Counted from the stretch's first letter, positions 1 to 7,652 are shown. The stretch is DNA of 12,787 bases from JAGLTQ01 sp964605385 (GCA_964605385.1 CAZSCK010000073.1:1-12787); one strand, 5' to 3'. The notes: a model not told the origin generated them from the sequence alone. Numbers and translations: made by a program.

Positions 1-398
1 GGAGCCGACTGCGGAGCAGATTGTTGTCCACTAGCTTGGTTGAAGTCACTACTACCACCACCACGCGAATCTAACATTTGCATTTCACTGGCAATAATTT
101 CAGTGGTCCAGTTATCTTTACCATTTTTATCTTGCCACTTACGTGTTTGTAATTTTCCTTCAATATAAATCTTAGAACCTTTTTTCAAATACTCGCCCAC
201 AATCTCGGCTAAACGGCGGAAGAAAACCACTCTATGCCATTCAGTTTTATCAACTTGTTCGCCGGTATTTTTATCTTTCCAGCTTTCACTTGTTGCAACA
301 GTAATGTTCGCAACAGCATTGCCATTAGGCATATATTTTACTTCCGGGTCTTGCCCCAAATTACCAATCAAAATTACTTTGTTCACGCCCCTGGCCAT
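1..398 (-). CDS. ssb: single-stranded DNA-binding protein SSB (3' end outside window)
   Basis: SSB coats single-stranded DNA as a homotetramer during replication, recombination and repair, and recruits partners through an acidic C-terminal tip. The visible 132 residues start MARGVNKVILIGNLGQDPEV and form the OB fold (about 5-110). The DNA-stacking aromatics W40, W54, F60 and W88 fall at the same numbers as in E. coli SSB. After residue 110 begins a Gly/Ser/Gln/Pro-rich linker. The linker remainder and the acidic tip lie beyond position 1, so they cannot be checked. The start is the ATG at 396-398, preceded by a GGAG/AGGA Shine-Dalgarno region. The gene follows the yajR-like transporter on the same strand with a 47 nt gap, so the two are probably cotranscribed. 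In E. coli, ssb is instead directly divergent from uvrA. Family assignment is secure. Confidence 0.97.
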   Translation of the reverse strand, partial: MARGVNKVILIGNLGQDPEVKYMPNGNAVANITVATSESWKDKNTGEQVDKTEWHRVVFFRRLAEIVGEYLKKGSKIYIEGKLQTRKWQDKNGKDNWTTEIIASEMQMLDSRGGGSSDFNQASGQQSAPQSA

Positions 399-445
399 AT
401 TCCTATCTCCAATATCTATCTAAATTAAATTCTAAAATATTTCGC

Positions 446-1825
446 TTAATCTTCTGCAACCGCAAACTGATGTAACTCATCCATGTTCACTAACTTTTTA
501 TCAATCTTCAGATAGGCAACTCCATCTTCAGCAATAACAGTCACATCAACAACCCCTGCAACAAGGGATAAACCTTTTATAATTTCTAACGCTTCTTTTT
601 CTGTTACTTCACCTACGTTCAATAAATAACTGGTGAAGAAATCTGGCTTCTTCATTGTGATAGCTAAACCAGCCCAAATAACAAGTAATGCAACATTAAA
701 CATAGCAACACCACTTAAGCCATAAAACTCACTTAAAACACCGCCGGTTAAACCACCTAAAAATACTCCCAAAAACTGTGAAGTGGAGTACGCGCCCATC
801 GCGGTGCCTTTGTGAGCTACCGGAGCTATTTTCGCAACCAGTGAAGGCATACTTGCTTCCAGCAAGTTAAATGCTGAAAAGAATAACCATAACATGATAG
901 CAAAGCCAACCAAAGAGTCCGTAAACAGAGGTAAGCCTAGCTGGCTTATAGCAAGAATGAAAATAGCTCCAATAAGTACTTGTTTTATCTTACGTTTTTT
1001 CTCCGCAATAATAATAAATGGTATCATGGCTAAAACTGCAAAAAATAAAACAGGCAAATAAAGCTGCCAATGTTGCTCTAACTCAAAACCTAAGCGATCA
1101 TGTAAAACTGTCGGCATCACCACAAACATACTGACTAAAATAAAATGTAAAATGAAAATACCTGTATCGAGGCGCAATAACTGTGGATCAGAAAAAGCCT
1201 GGCGGAACCAGCTTATTTCGACTTCAGCATCTCGGTGGAAACGACTCAAGACCGGTGTTGGCACCCAAAATTTAGCCACCATTATTCCACCCATCGCAAA
1301 AATCGTGGTAATCCAGAAAATACCTTCAACGCCAAACCAACCATGCAACATAGGGCCAAGAACCAAAGCGAGAGCGAAGGACAACCCAATACTCATACCG
1401 ATAGAGGCCATCACTTTAATACGGTGCTCTTCACGGGTGAGATCTGCTGCCAATGCCATTATTGCACTGGCAATGGCACCTGAACCTTGCAGAGCACGCC
1501 CGACAATAACGCCAGTAATAGAATCGGCCATTGCGGCAACGACACTGCCAATAGCAAAAATAATTAAACCACCAATAATGACCGGCTTACGCCCAATACG
1601 ATCAGACAACAGCCCCATAGGAATCTGAAATATCGCCTGAGTTAAACCATATATGCCAATAGCAAGACCTGCCAAGATAGGTGAAAAACCATCTAATTCC
1701 TTGGCATACACGGCAAAAACGGGCAACACCATGAATAACCCCAACATACGTGAGGCGAAAATAGCCGATAGCGACATCGCAACACGTTTTTCAAGAGGAG
1801 TCATGTTTTCCTGATTAAGAGACAT
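446..1825 (-). CDS. yajR: YajR-like major facilitator superfamily transporter
   Basis: This is a 459-residue inner-membrane transporter, close in length to E. coli YajR (about 454). It has a 12-helix MFS core (about 15-392). The loop 2-3 motif A is GLLSDRIGRKP (71-81), the helix 4 motif around RALQGSGAIASA is at 110-121, and a motif C-like GLSFALALVLGP is at 147-158. A cytoplasmic extension (about 400-459) matches the ferredoxin-like YAM domain typical of YajR, so this is more specific than a generic MFS call. The substrate is not known from sequence; proton-coupled export is the family expectation. The ATG at 1825 has no clear ribosome binding site. A second ATG at 1804 (residue 8) is preceded by AGGA at good spacing, so the true start may be there. 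It is divergent from uvrA and upstream of ssb. Confidence 0.9.
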   Translation of the reverse strand: MSLNQENMTPLEKRVAMSLSAIFASRMLGLFMVLPVFAVYAKELDGFSPILAGLAIGIYGLTQAIFQIPMGLLSDRIGRKPVIIGGLIIFAIGSVVAAMADSITGVIVGRALQGSGAIASAIMALAADLTREEHRIKVMASIGMSIGLSFALALVLGPMLHGWFGVEGIFWITTIFAMGGIMVAKFWVPTPVLSRFHRDAEVEISWFRQAFSDPQLLRLDTGIFILHFILVSMFVVMPTVLHDRLGFELEQHWQLYLPVLFFAVLAMIPFIIIAEKKRKIKQVLIGAIFILAISQLGLPLFTDSLVGFAIMLWLFFSAFNLLEASMPSLVAKIAPVAHKGTAMGAYSTSQFLGVFLGGLTGGVLSEFYGLSGVAMFNVALLVIWAGLAITMKKPDFFTSYLLNVGEVTEKEALEIIKGLSLVAGVVDVTVIAEDGVAYLKIDKKLVNMDELHQFAVAED

Positions 1826-1860
1826 ACCGTTTTAATCCAACTATTTTATTACTAGAATTT

Positions 1861-1878
1861 TTCCTATCACGCTAGGAA
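1861..1878. promoter_or_regulatory. perfect inverted repeat in the yajR/uvrA divergent region (putative operator)
   Basis: TTCCTA (1861-1866), a 6 nt spacer, and TAGGAA (1873-1878) form a perfect 18 bp dyad. It ends 5 bp before a TATATT hexamer, and its left arm sits where the -35 box of that promoter would be. A protein bound here would block uvrA transcription and perhaps yajR transcription as well. It does not match the CTGT-N8-ACAG LexA box expected for uvrA in gammaproteobacteria. The repeat is seen directly; operator function is inference. Confidence 0.4.
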
Positions 1879-1889
1879 TCGCGTATATT
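1861..1889 (+). promoter_or_regulatory. candidate uvrA promoter
   Basis: A -10-like TATATT lies at 1884-1889. Seventeen bases upstream is TTCCTA (1861-1866), a poor -35 that is also the left arm of the inverted repeat. Transcription would begin near 1896, giving a leader of about 36 nt. The weak -35 suggests either low basal expression or help from a regulator. This is a sequence-only prediction. Confidence 0.4.
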
Positions 1890-1931
1890 AGCAGGTTGCC
1901 CAATTAAACAAACAGTAAAACGAAAAATTTG

Positions 1932-4760
1932 ATGGATACTATTCATATACGTGGAGCTCGCACCCACAACTTAAAAAATATTGATATTGATTTGCCTCGT
2001 GACAAGCTTATTGTCATCACCGGTTTATCCGGCTCAGGTAAATCATCTCTCGCATTCGATACCATTTATGCTGAAGGCCAGCGTCGTTATGTTGAGTCTT
2101 TATCGGCTTATGCACGTCAGTTCCTTTCAGTTATGGAAAAACCTGATGTTGATCATATCGAGGGCTTGTCGCCAGCGATTTCTATTGAACAAAAATCCAC
2201 CTCACATAATCCGCGTTCTACTGTTGGCACCATTACCGAGATTTATGATTACTTACGTTTATTGTTTGCCCGTGCTGGTGAACCTCGCTGCCCGGATCAC
2301 GATATTGTTTTAAATGCACAAACAGTTAGCCAAATGGTTGACCATATTTTGGAGTTACCCGAAGGCACCAAGCTCATGTTACTCGCACCTTTGGTTGAAG
2401 GCCGCAAAGGTGAACATGAGCAAGTTTTTGATCGATTACGTGCCGAAGGTTTTATCCGCGCCCGTGTCGATGGCAAAGTGCTTGAATTGGATCAAGTTGA
2501 AAAGCTGGACAGAAAAAAGAAGCACTCCATTGAAGCTGTCGTAGATCGATTTAAAGTCCGCGACGACATTAAAACCCGACTAGCTGATTCTATTGAAACT
2601 GTTTTAAAACTCTCGGATGGTTTGCTTCGTGTTAGCTACATGGATGACAACAACCAGGCAGATATGGTGTTCTCTGCCAAGTTTGCTTGCTCAGAATGTG
2701 GGTACTCACTTACAGAACTAGAACCACGTATCTTCTCTTTTAATAATCCTGCTGGTGCCTGCCCCGGTTGTGATGGTCTTGGTGTACAGGAATTTTTTGA
2801 TCCAAAACGTGTCGTAGTACAAGCAGATGCTCCGCTCTCTGGTGGTGCAATACGCGGCTGGGATCGACGTAATATCTATTACTATCAAATGCTGCTGTCC
2901 TTATCTCAATATTATAAGTTTGACATGGATGTGCCTTTTGAAGATCTCAAAGAAGACATACAGCAGATTATTCTTTATGGCAGTGGCGATGACATTATTA
3001 AGTTTACTTACAATAATGATCGCGGTGGAAAGAAAATCAAAGAACATGCCTTTGAAGGTATTATTCCAAATATGCAACGCCGCTATCACGATACAGATTC
3101 CAGTGTTGTTCGTGAAGAACTTGCCAAGTACATGAACCAGCAACCCTGCCCCGATTGTGATGGACAACGCCTAAATCGAGCAGCACGTCATGTTTATATT
3201 GCGGAAGAAAGCTTACCGCAAATATCAGCAATGCCAATTGATACCGCAGCTGACTTTTTCAAAAATTTAAGCCTGCCAGGTAAACGTGGTGAAATTGCAG
3301 AAAAAATTGTTAAAGAAATTAATCAACGACTCGAATTCCTGATTAATGTTGGTCTGGATTATTTAAACCTCAGCCGTGGCGCACATACTTTATCTGGTGG
3401 TGAAGCTCAACGTATTCGTCTCGCTAGCCAAATTGGTGCTGGGCTTGTGGGCGTTATGTATGTTTTAGATGAACCTTCTATCGGTTTACATCAACGAGAT
3501 AACACCCGGCTTTTAAACACGCTCACTTACCTTCGAGATATTGGTAATACGGTTATTGTGGTTGAGCATGATGAAGAAGCAATTATGATGGCCGATCATG
3601 TTGTCGATATTGGTCCTTACGCCGGTATTCATGGTGGTGAAATTATTGCCCAGGGCACACCTGAAGAAGTATTAGCGAATCCTGCATCATTAACAGGACA
3701 ATATTTATCAGGCAAAAAATGTATTGAGATCCCGAAACAACGCACAAAATTTAATCCCGAACGACTTTTAAAAATTCGCGGTGCATCCGGTAATAATTTA
3801 CAAAATGTGGATATCGATATTCCTGTTGGTTTAATGACGGCCATTACCGGTGTTTCCGGCTCAGGTAAATCAACACTTATTAATGACACTTTATATCGCC
3901 ACGCAGCGGCTGAAATTAACTCCGCATCCACCCCACCGGCTCCGTGTGATGAGATTATCGGTCTCGGACAGTTTGATAAAGTCGTTGATATTGATCAAAG
4001 CGCAATTGGTCGAACACCACGCTCAAACCCGGCAACCTATACCGGTTTATTTACTCCGATTCGTGAACTGTTTGCAGCAACACCTGAAGCACGTGCCCGC
4101 GGATATACACCAGGACGGTTTAGTTTCAACGTTAAAGGCGGTCGCTGTGAAGCATGCCAGGGTGATGGCGTTATAAAAGTTGAAATGCACTTTTTACCCG
4201 ATATTTATGTGCCTTGTGATATTTGTCATTCAAAACGTTATAACCGTGAAACACTGGAAATAAAATTCAAAGGTAAAAATATCTATGAAATTTTAGATAT
4301 GACCATTGAAGATGCCGTTATTTTCTTTGATGCCATTCCTGTTGTTAAGCGCAAACTGCAAACACTCATGGATGTTGGCCTCACGTATATCCGCTTAGGC
4401 CAAAACGCCACCACTCTATCGGGCGGTGAAGCGCAACGAGTTAAGTTATCCCGTGAATTATCAAAACGTGATACTGGCAATACCTTATACATTCTCGATG
4501 AACCCACGACGGGTTTACATTTTCATGACATCGAGCAATTACTTGCAGTGTTACATCGTTTACGTGACCACGGTAATACGTTGGTTGTCATCGAACATAA
4601 TCTCGATGTCATTAAAACAGCTGACTGGATAATTGATATGGGCCCGGAAGGTGGCAATAAGGGCGGTACCATCGTTGTGAGTGATACGCCTAAAAATGTT
4701 GCTCAATGTAAAGAGTCTTTCACAGGTCACTATCTTAAGCCAATGCTAGATAAAGGCTAA
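1932..4760 (+). CDS. uvrA: UvrABC excision nuclease ATPase subunit UvrA
   Basis: UvrA is the damage-recognition ATPase of nucleotide excision repair. It dimerises, finds distorted DNA and loads UvrB. The 942-residue product (E. coli 940) has two complete ABC ATPase units. In the first, Walker A is GLSGSGKS (31-38), the signature LSGGEAQR starts near 487, and Walker B is LDEPS near 512. In the second, Walker A is GVSGSGKS (640-647), the signature starts near 829, and Walker B is ILDEPT near 854. Zinc-binding cysteines are at 253, 256, 277 and 280, and at 739, 742, 762 and 765. The start is the ATG at 1932, giving MDTIHIRGARTHNLKN, which aligns with E. coli; a TTG immediately upstream (1929) is in frame but adds nothing conserved. 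No clear Shine-Dalgarno precedes it. The gene is intact, divergent from yajR and convergent with rplQ. Confidence 0.98.
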   Translation: MDTIHIRGARTHNLKNIDIDLPRDKLIVITGLSGSGKSSLAFDTIYAEGQRRYVESLSAYARQFLSVMEKPDVDHIEGLSPAISIEQKSTSHNPRSTVGTITEIYDYLRLLFARAGEPRCPDHDIVLNAQTVSQMVDHILELPEGTKLMLLAPLVEGRKGEHEQVFDRLRAEGFIRARVDGKVLELDQVEKLDRKKKHSIEAVVDRFKVRDDIKTRLADSIETVLKLSDGLLRVSYMDDNNQADMVFSAKFACSECGYSLTELEPRIFSFNNPAGACPGCDGLGVQEFFDPKRVVVQADAPLSGGAIRGWDRRNIYYYQMLLSLSQYYKFDMDVPFEDLKEDIQQIILYGSGDDIIKFTYNNDRGGKKIKEHAFEGIIPNMQRRYHDTDSSVVREELAKYMNQQPCPDCDGQRLNRAARHVYIAEESLPQISAMPIDTAADFFKNLSLPGKRGEIAEKIVKEINQRLEFLINVGLDYLNLSRGAHTLSGGEAQRIRLASQIGAGLVGVMYVLDEPSIGLHQRDNTRLLNTLTYLRDIGNTVIVVEHDEEAIMMADHVVDIGPYAGIHGGEIIAQGTPEEVLANPASLTGQYLSGKKCIEIPKQRTKFNPERLLKIRGASGNNLQNVDIDIPVGLMTAITGVSGSGKSTLINDTLYRHAAAEINSASTPPAPCDEIIGLGQFDKVVDIDQSAIGRTPRSNPATYTGLFTPIRELFAATPEARARGYTPGRFSFNVKGGRCEACQGDGVIKVEMHFLPDIYVPCDICHSKRYNRETLEIKFKGKNIYEILDMTIEDAVIFFDAIPVVKRKLQTLMDVGLTYIRLGQNATTLSGGEAQRVKLSRELSKRDTGNTLYILDEPTTGLHFHDIEQLLAVLHRLRDHGNTLVVIEHNLDVIKTADWIIDMGPEGGNKGGTIVVSDTPKNVAQCKESFTGHYLKPMLDKG

Positions 4761-4968
4761 TGTAGGTTGGCCTTTACCTACATGGGCGTATTAGGGCAGG
4801 AAGCCCGCAATTAGAGTACGCAGCGAGGTAAGGGGCGTGAGCAAGGATGCGGAAGCTTCAGGCCAACGCAGATGTAAATACATCTACTTAGTCTACTACC
4901 AACATCCAGGGTAATAAATTGCATTATTGATTTGCCAACATTAGCGTCAGGCTAAAGCCCGACCTACA
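4761..4968. repeat. REP/MITE-like element with inverted TGTAGGT ends
   Basis: The stretch between the uvrA stop and the rplQ terminator starts TGTAGGTTGGCCTTTA and ends in the inverse of TGTAGGTCGGGCTTTA. The two 16 nt ends match at 14 positions. Inside are several small hairpins: TGTAGGT/ACCTACA (4761-4767/4776-4782), GCGTA/TACGC (4786-4790/4817-4821) enclosing GGGC/GCCC (4794-4797/4803-4806), and GATGTA/TACATC (4871-4876/4879-4884). TTGGCCT (4767-4773) is inverted as AGGCCAA (4860-4866), so it may be composite. The left part is more GC-rich than the flanks. TGTAGGTCGGGCTTTAGCC-type ends resemble REP sequences dispersed in proteobacteria and mobilised by TnpA-REP (RAYT) transposases; that link is from memory. 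No coding region is apparent and no target-site duplication beyond AA is seen. Confidence 0.6.
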
Positions 4969-4982
4969 AAAATAACAGACAC

Positions 4983-5015
4983 AAAAAAACCAGAAGTGAT
5001 AAATCAAATCCGGTT
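4983..5015 (-). terminator. rho-independent terminator of the alpha operon
   Basis: Read on the minus strand 24 nt after the rplQ stop, AACCGGA (5015-5009) pairs with TCTGGTT (4994-4988) with one G.U pair. Inside, after a 2x2 internal loop, TGAT (5006-5003) pairs with ATCA (5000-4997) around a TT loop. The 3' arm runs straight into a T7 tract (4989-4983). This is a canonical intrinsic terminator for the rpsM-rplQ transcript. In the other direction the hairpin is followed only by CTTTG, so it is a weak terminator for uvrA. Confidence 0.85.
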
Positions 5016-5038
5016 CTTTGATGAATTGCTTTTAAAGC

Positions 5039-5446
5039 TTATTCAGCTGTTGCAACTTCTTCCGCTGTTTCTGCTGAAGCTTCAACAATTGGACGGTCAA
5101 CAAGCTCAACATAAGCCATTGGTGCTTTATCACCTGTACGGAAACCACATTTCAAAACACGCATGTAACCACCTGGGCGTTCTGCATAACGAGGACCTAA
5201 TACTGTAAATAACTTAGTTACTGCATCACGGTCACGTAAACGCGCGAATGCTAAACGACGGTTAGCTACAGTATCAACTTTAGCTAAAGTGATAAGCCTT
5301 TCAGCAACACCACGTAATTCTTTTGCTTTTGCAACTGTAGTACGAATCAGTTCATGATCAAACAAAGATGCAGACATGTTTTTAAACATCGCTTTACGAT
5401 GTGAACTGTTACGGTTTAGCTGACGACCACTATGACGATGACGCAT
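5039..5446 (-). CDS. rplQ: 50S ribosomal protein L17
   Basis: L17 is a large-subunit protein located near the peptide exit side of the 50S. The 135-residue product begins MRHRHSGRQLNRNSSHRKAM and carries the conserved LITLAK and NRRLAFARLRD segments and the GGYMRVLKCGFR block, all close to E. coli L17 (127 residues). The extra length is an Ala/Glu-rich C-terminal tail after the conserved VELVDR segment, a region that varies in the family. The start ATG has AAGGGT upstream. It is the last gene of the alpha operon, 61 nt after rpoA, and is followed by the intrinsic terminator at 4983-5015. Confidence 0.98.
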   Translation of the reverse strand: MRHRHSGRQLNRNSSHRKAMFKNMSASLFDHELIRTTVAKAKELRGVAERLITLAKVDTVANRRLAFARLRDRDAVTKLFTVLGPRYAERPGGYMRVLKCGFRTGDKAPMAYVELVDRPIVEASAETAEEVATAE

Positions 5447-5507
5447 GGTTATTACCCTTAAAAATTCTTATAACTTAATAGTGAATACTTAATATATTAA
5501 ATACTGG

Positions 5508-6536
5508 CTAAAATTTAAAATCACCGAACAACGGTTTCTTTTCTTCTTCTGCTTTAGTGCGAAGAATCGCTGGAGGCCAATTTTCTAAACGCATTCCAAG
5601 AGATAAACCTCTGGAAGCTAATACATCTTTGATTTCAGTTAATGATTTCTTACCTAAATTAGGTGTTTTCAATAACTCTACTTCAGTACGCTGAATTAAA
5701 TCACCGATGTAGTAAATTTGTTCTGCTTTGAGGCAGTTAGCTGAACGAACAGTAAGTTCAAGATCATCAACTGGACGCAGTAATACTGGATCAATATCAG
5801 GTTCTTGTTCAGCAGGTTCGAGTTCTTCTGTGCTACGTAAATCAACAAATGCAGCCAGTTGTTCTTGTAAAATAGTTGCTGCATTACGAATAGCTGCTTC
5901 TGGATCAATCGTACCGTTTGTTTCTAACTCAATAACGAGTTTATCCAGATTTGTACGTTGTTCTACACGAGCATTATCAACAATATAGTTCACTTTATGA
6001 ATTGGACTAAATGTCGCGTCTAATTGTAAACGACCAATTGGACGATCTTCGTCTTCATCAGTAATACGAGCAGTTGAAGGCTCATAACCACGTCCTTTAA
6101 CAACTTTTAAAGTCATATTAAAGTCATTAGCTTTAGTAATATTTGCAATTACATGGTCAGGATTAATACATTCAACATTATGATCAAGTTGAATATCACC
6201 TGCTGTAACAACACATGGGCCTTTTTTACTGATAGTTAATGTAGCTTCTGTCGCAGTTTCCATACGAAGAGCCACACCTTTAAGGTTCAGCATGATGTTT
6301 ACAACATCTTCCTGTACACCTTCCATTGTAGTGTATTCATGTAATACACCATCAATTTCAACTTCAACAATGGCACAACCTGACATCGAAGATAGTAAAA
6401 TACGACGTAGGGCATTACCTAAAGTATGACCAAAACCACGTTCTAAAGGCTCTAAAGTCACCTTTGCATGGCTATCGTTAATTTGCTGTATGTCCACTAT
6501 ACGTGGTGTCAGAAATTCCTGTTCGGAGGCCTGCAT
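5508..6536 (-). CDS. rpoA: DNA-directed RNA polymerase alpha subunit
   Basis: The alpha subunit dimerises to nucleate RNA polymerase assembly and contacts UP elements and activators. The 342-residue product has the N-terminal assembly domain (about 1-232), including GHTLGNALRRILLSS (36-50) with the paired arginines at 44-45. An acidic linker (about 235-249) leads to the C-terminal DNA-binding domain (about 250-322). R264, N267, C268 and K270 match the UP-element residues R265, N268, C269 and K271 of E. coli, and the NLGKKSLTEIKDVL helix is intact. After ENWPPA comes a tail of about 19 residues, rich in Lys and Glu and ending LFGDFKF; this makes it longer than E. coli alpha (329). AGAGGA precedes the ATG. 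It lies between rpsD and rplQ in the alpha operon. Confidence 0.99.
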   Translation of the reverse strand: MQASEQEFLTPRIVDIQQINDSHAKVTLEPLERGFGHTLGNALRRILLSSMSGCAIVEVEIDGVLHEYTTMEGVQEDVVNIMLNLKGVALRMETATEATLTISKKGPCVVTAGDIQLDHNVECINPDHVIANITKANDFNMTLKVVKGRGYEPSTARITDEDEDRPIGRLQLDATFSPIHKVNYIVDNARVEQRTNLDKLVIELETNGTIDPEAAIRNAATILQEQLAAFVDLRSTEELEPAEQEPDIDPVLLRPVDDLELTVRSANCLKAEQIYYIGDLIQRTEVELLKTPNLGKKSLTEIKDVLASRGLSLGMRLENWPPAILRTKAEEEKKPLFGDFKF

Positions 6537-6591
6537 GTATTGTCCTCTATAAAATCCAGTTAAATGCGTTAAAGATGGAACGACTCAAATA

Positions 6592-7218
6592 TTACTTAGA
6601 GTACAGTTCTACAACTAAATGTTCATTGATGTCTGCTGATAAGTCACTACGTTCAGGAACATTTTTAAATGTACCTTCAAGTTTTGAAGCATCGACATCT
6701 AACCAATCAACAATACCACGTGTTTGTGCAGCATCCATTGAGCCCTTAATGCGCAATTGGTTTTTTGATTTTTCATTAATCGCAATAACATCACCCGCTT
6801 TTACTTTAATTGAAGGGATGTTTGATTTAACACCATTCAAAGTAATTGCTTTATGACGAACAAGTTGGCGTGCTTCTGAACGAGACGCACCAAAACCCAT
6901 ACGATAAACAACATTATCTAAACGTGTTTCTAAAAGTTGTAACAAGTTTGTACCTGTAGAACCTTTAACACGATCAGCAGTTTTGTAGTAGCTACGGAAT
7001 TGACCTTCTAAGACACCGTAAGTACGACGTAATTTTTGTTTTTCACGTAACTGAGTAGCGTAATCAGAGTTACGGCTACGGCGTTGACCGTGTTGACCTG
7101 GAGGAAACGGACGATTTTCCATCGCGCATTTACTACCGAAACATTTTTCGCCTTTCAAGAAAAGCTTTTCGCCTTCACGACGACATAAACGACATTTTGA
7201 ACCTAGATAGCGTGCCAT
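6592..7218 (-). CDS. rpsD: 30S ribosomal protein S4, zinc-type (four-cysteine) form
   Basis: S4 initiates 30S assembly on the 16S rRNA 5' domain, shapes decoding accuracy, and in E. coli represses its own operon by binding the rpsM leader. The 208-residue product has the S4 RNA-binding domain at about 98-160 (RLDNVVYRMGFGASRSEARQ) and the conserved C-terminus SDLSADINEHLVVELYSK. The N-terminus keeps C9, C12, C26 and C31, the zinc-ligand pattern of Thermus-type S4, followed by PFPPGQHGQRR. E. coli S4 lacks this set. It sits in the normal operon position, 12 nt after rpsK, with GGGAGA as ribosome binding site, so it is probably the main S4 gene and not a spare paralogue. Confidence 0.98.
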   Translation of the reverse strand: MARYLGSKCRLCRREGEKLFLKGEKCFGSKCAMENRPFPPGQHGQRRSRNSDYATQLREKQKLRRTYGVLEGQFRSYYKTADRVKGSTGTNLLQLLETRLDNVVYRMGFGASRSEARQLVRHKAITLNGVKSNIPSIKVKAGDVIAINEKSKNQLRIKGSMDAAQTRGIVDWLDVDASKLEGTFKNVPERSDLSADINEHLVVELYSK

Positions 7219-7230
7219 AATTGTCTCCCG

Positions 7231-7623
7231 TTATACGCGACGTTTTTTCGGAGGACGACAGCCATTGTGTGGAATCGGCGTCACATCTGAAATGTTTGTA
7301 ATTTTAAAACCAGTAGAGTTTAAAGCGCGGACAGCTGATTCACGACCAGGGCCTGGACCTTTAACATTTACTTCTAAATTCTTCATGCCAAATTCTTTGG
7401 CCAAATTTCCGCAACGTTCTGCAGCAATCTGTGCAGCAAAAGGCGTACTTTTACGTGAGCCACGGAAACCAGAACCACCAGCTGTTGCCCAACAAAGAGC
7501 ATTACCCTGACGATCTGTAATAGTGATAATAGTGTTATTGAAAGAAGCGTGAATATGCGCGATACCGTCAGCAATATCCTTCTTGACCTTCTTCTTAGTA
7601 CGACCTGATGTTTTGGCTGCCAT
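7231..7623 (-). CDS. rpsK: 30S ribosomal protein S11
   Basis: S11 lies on the 30S platform, where it helps shape the mRNA exit channel with S7 and S18. The 130-residue product (E. coli 129) contains HIHASFNNTIITITDRQGN, the GSGFRGSRKSTPFAAQ segment, VNVKGPGPGRESAVRAL and the terminal NGCRPPKKRRV, all family hallmarks. It follows rpsM by 29 nt. The ribosome binding site is weak: the best match, AAGG, lies about 15 nt before the ATG in a very AT-rich gap, so translation may depend on coupling to rpsM or simply on an unstructured start region. No alternative start fits the family better. Confidence 0.98.
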   Translation of the reverse strand: MAAKTSGRTKKKVKKDIADGIAHIHASFNNTIITITDRQGNALCWATAGGSGFRGSRKSTPFAAQIAAERCGNLAKEFGMKNLEVNVKGPGPGRESAVRALNSTGFKITNISDVTPIPHNGCRPPKKRRV

Positions 7624-7652
7624 AATATTTTTTAAAACCTTAAATTAAAAAC

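Noticed and set aside
1152..1628. Plus-strand open frame of 158 codons inside the transporter gene
   Set aside because: It is antisense to the well-conserved MFS coding sequence and has a low-complexity, Ile/Ala/Pro-rich product typical of a reverse frame of membrane-protein codons.
1826..1931. Possible LexA (SOS) box upstream of uvrA
   Set aside because: CTGT occurs on the minus strand near 1910-1916 but no ACAG partner follows at the required spacing, so no canonical CTGT-N8-ACAG box is present.
1929..1931. TTG as the uvrA start codon
   Set aside because: It only adds one residue ahead of the ATG at 1932, and MDTIHIRGARTHN matches the E. coli start; no ribosome binding site favours TTG.
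4761..4782. Hairpin right after uvrA as an intrinsic terminator
   Set aside because: The 7 bp stem is followed by TGGGCG, without a T-tract, so it fails the intrinsic terminator pattern; treated as part of the repeat element.
4996..5208. Plus-strand open frame of 70 codons over the terminator and rplQ
   Set aside because: It is antisense to the conserved rplQ gene, starts inside the terminator hairpin and resembles no family; a shadow of rplQ.
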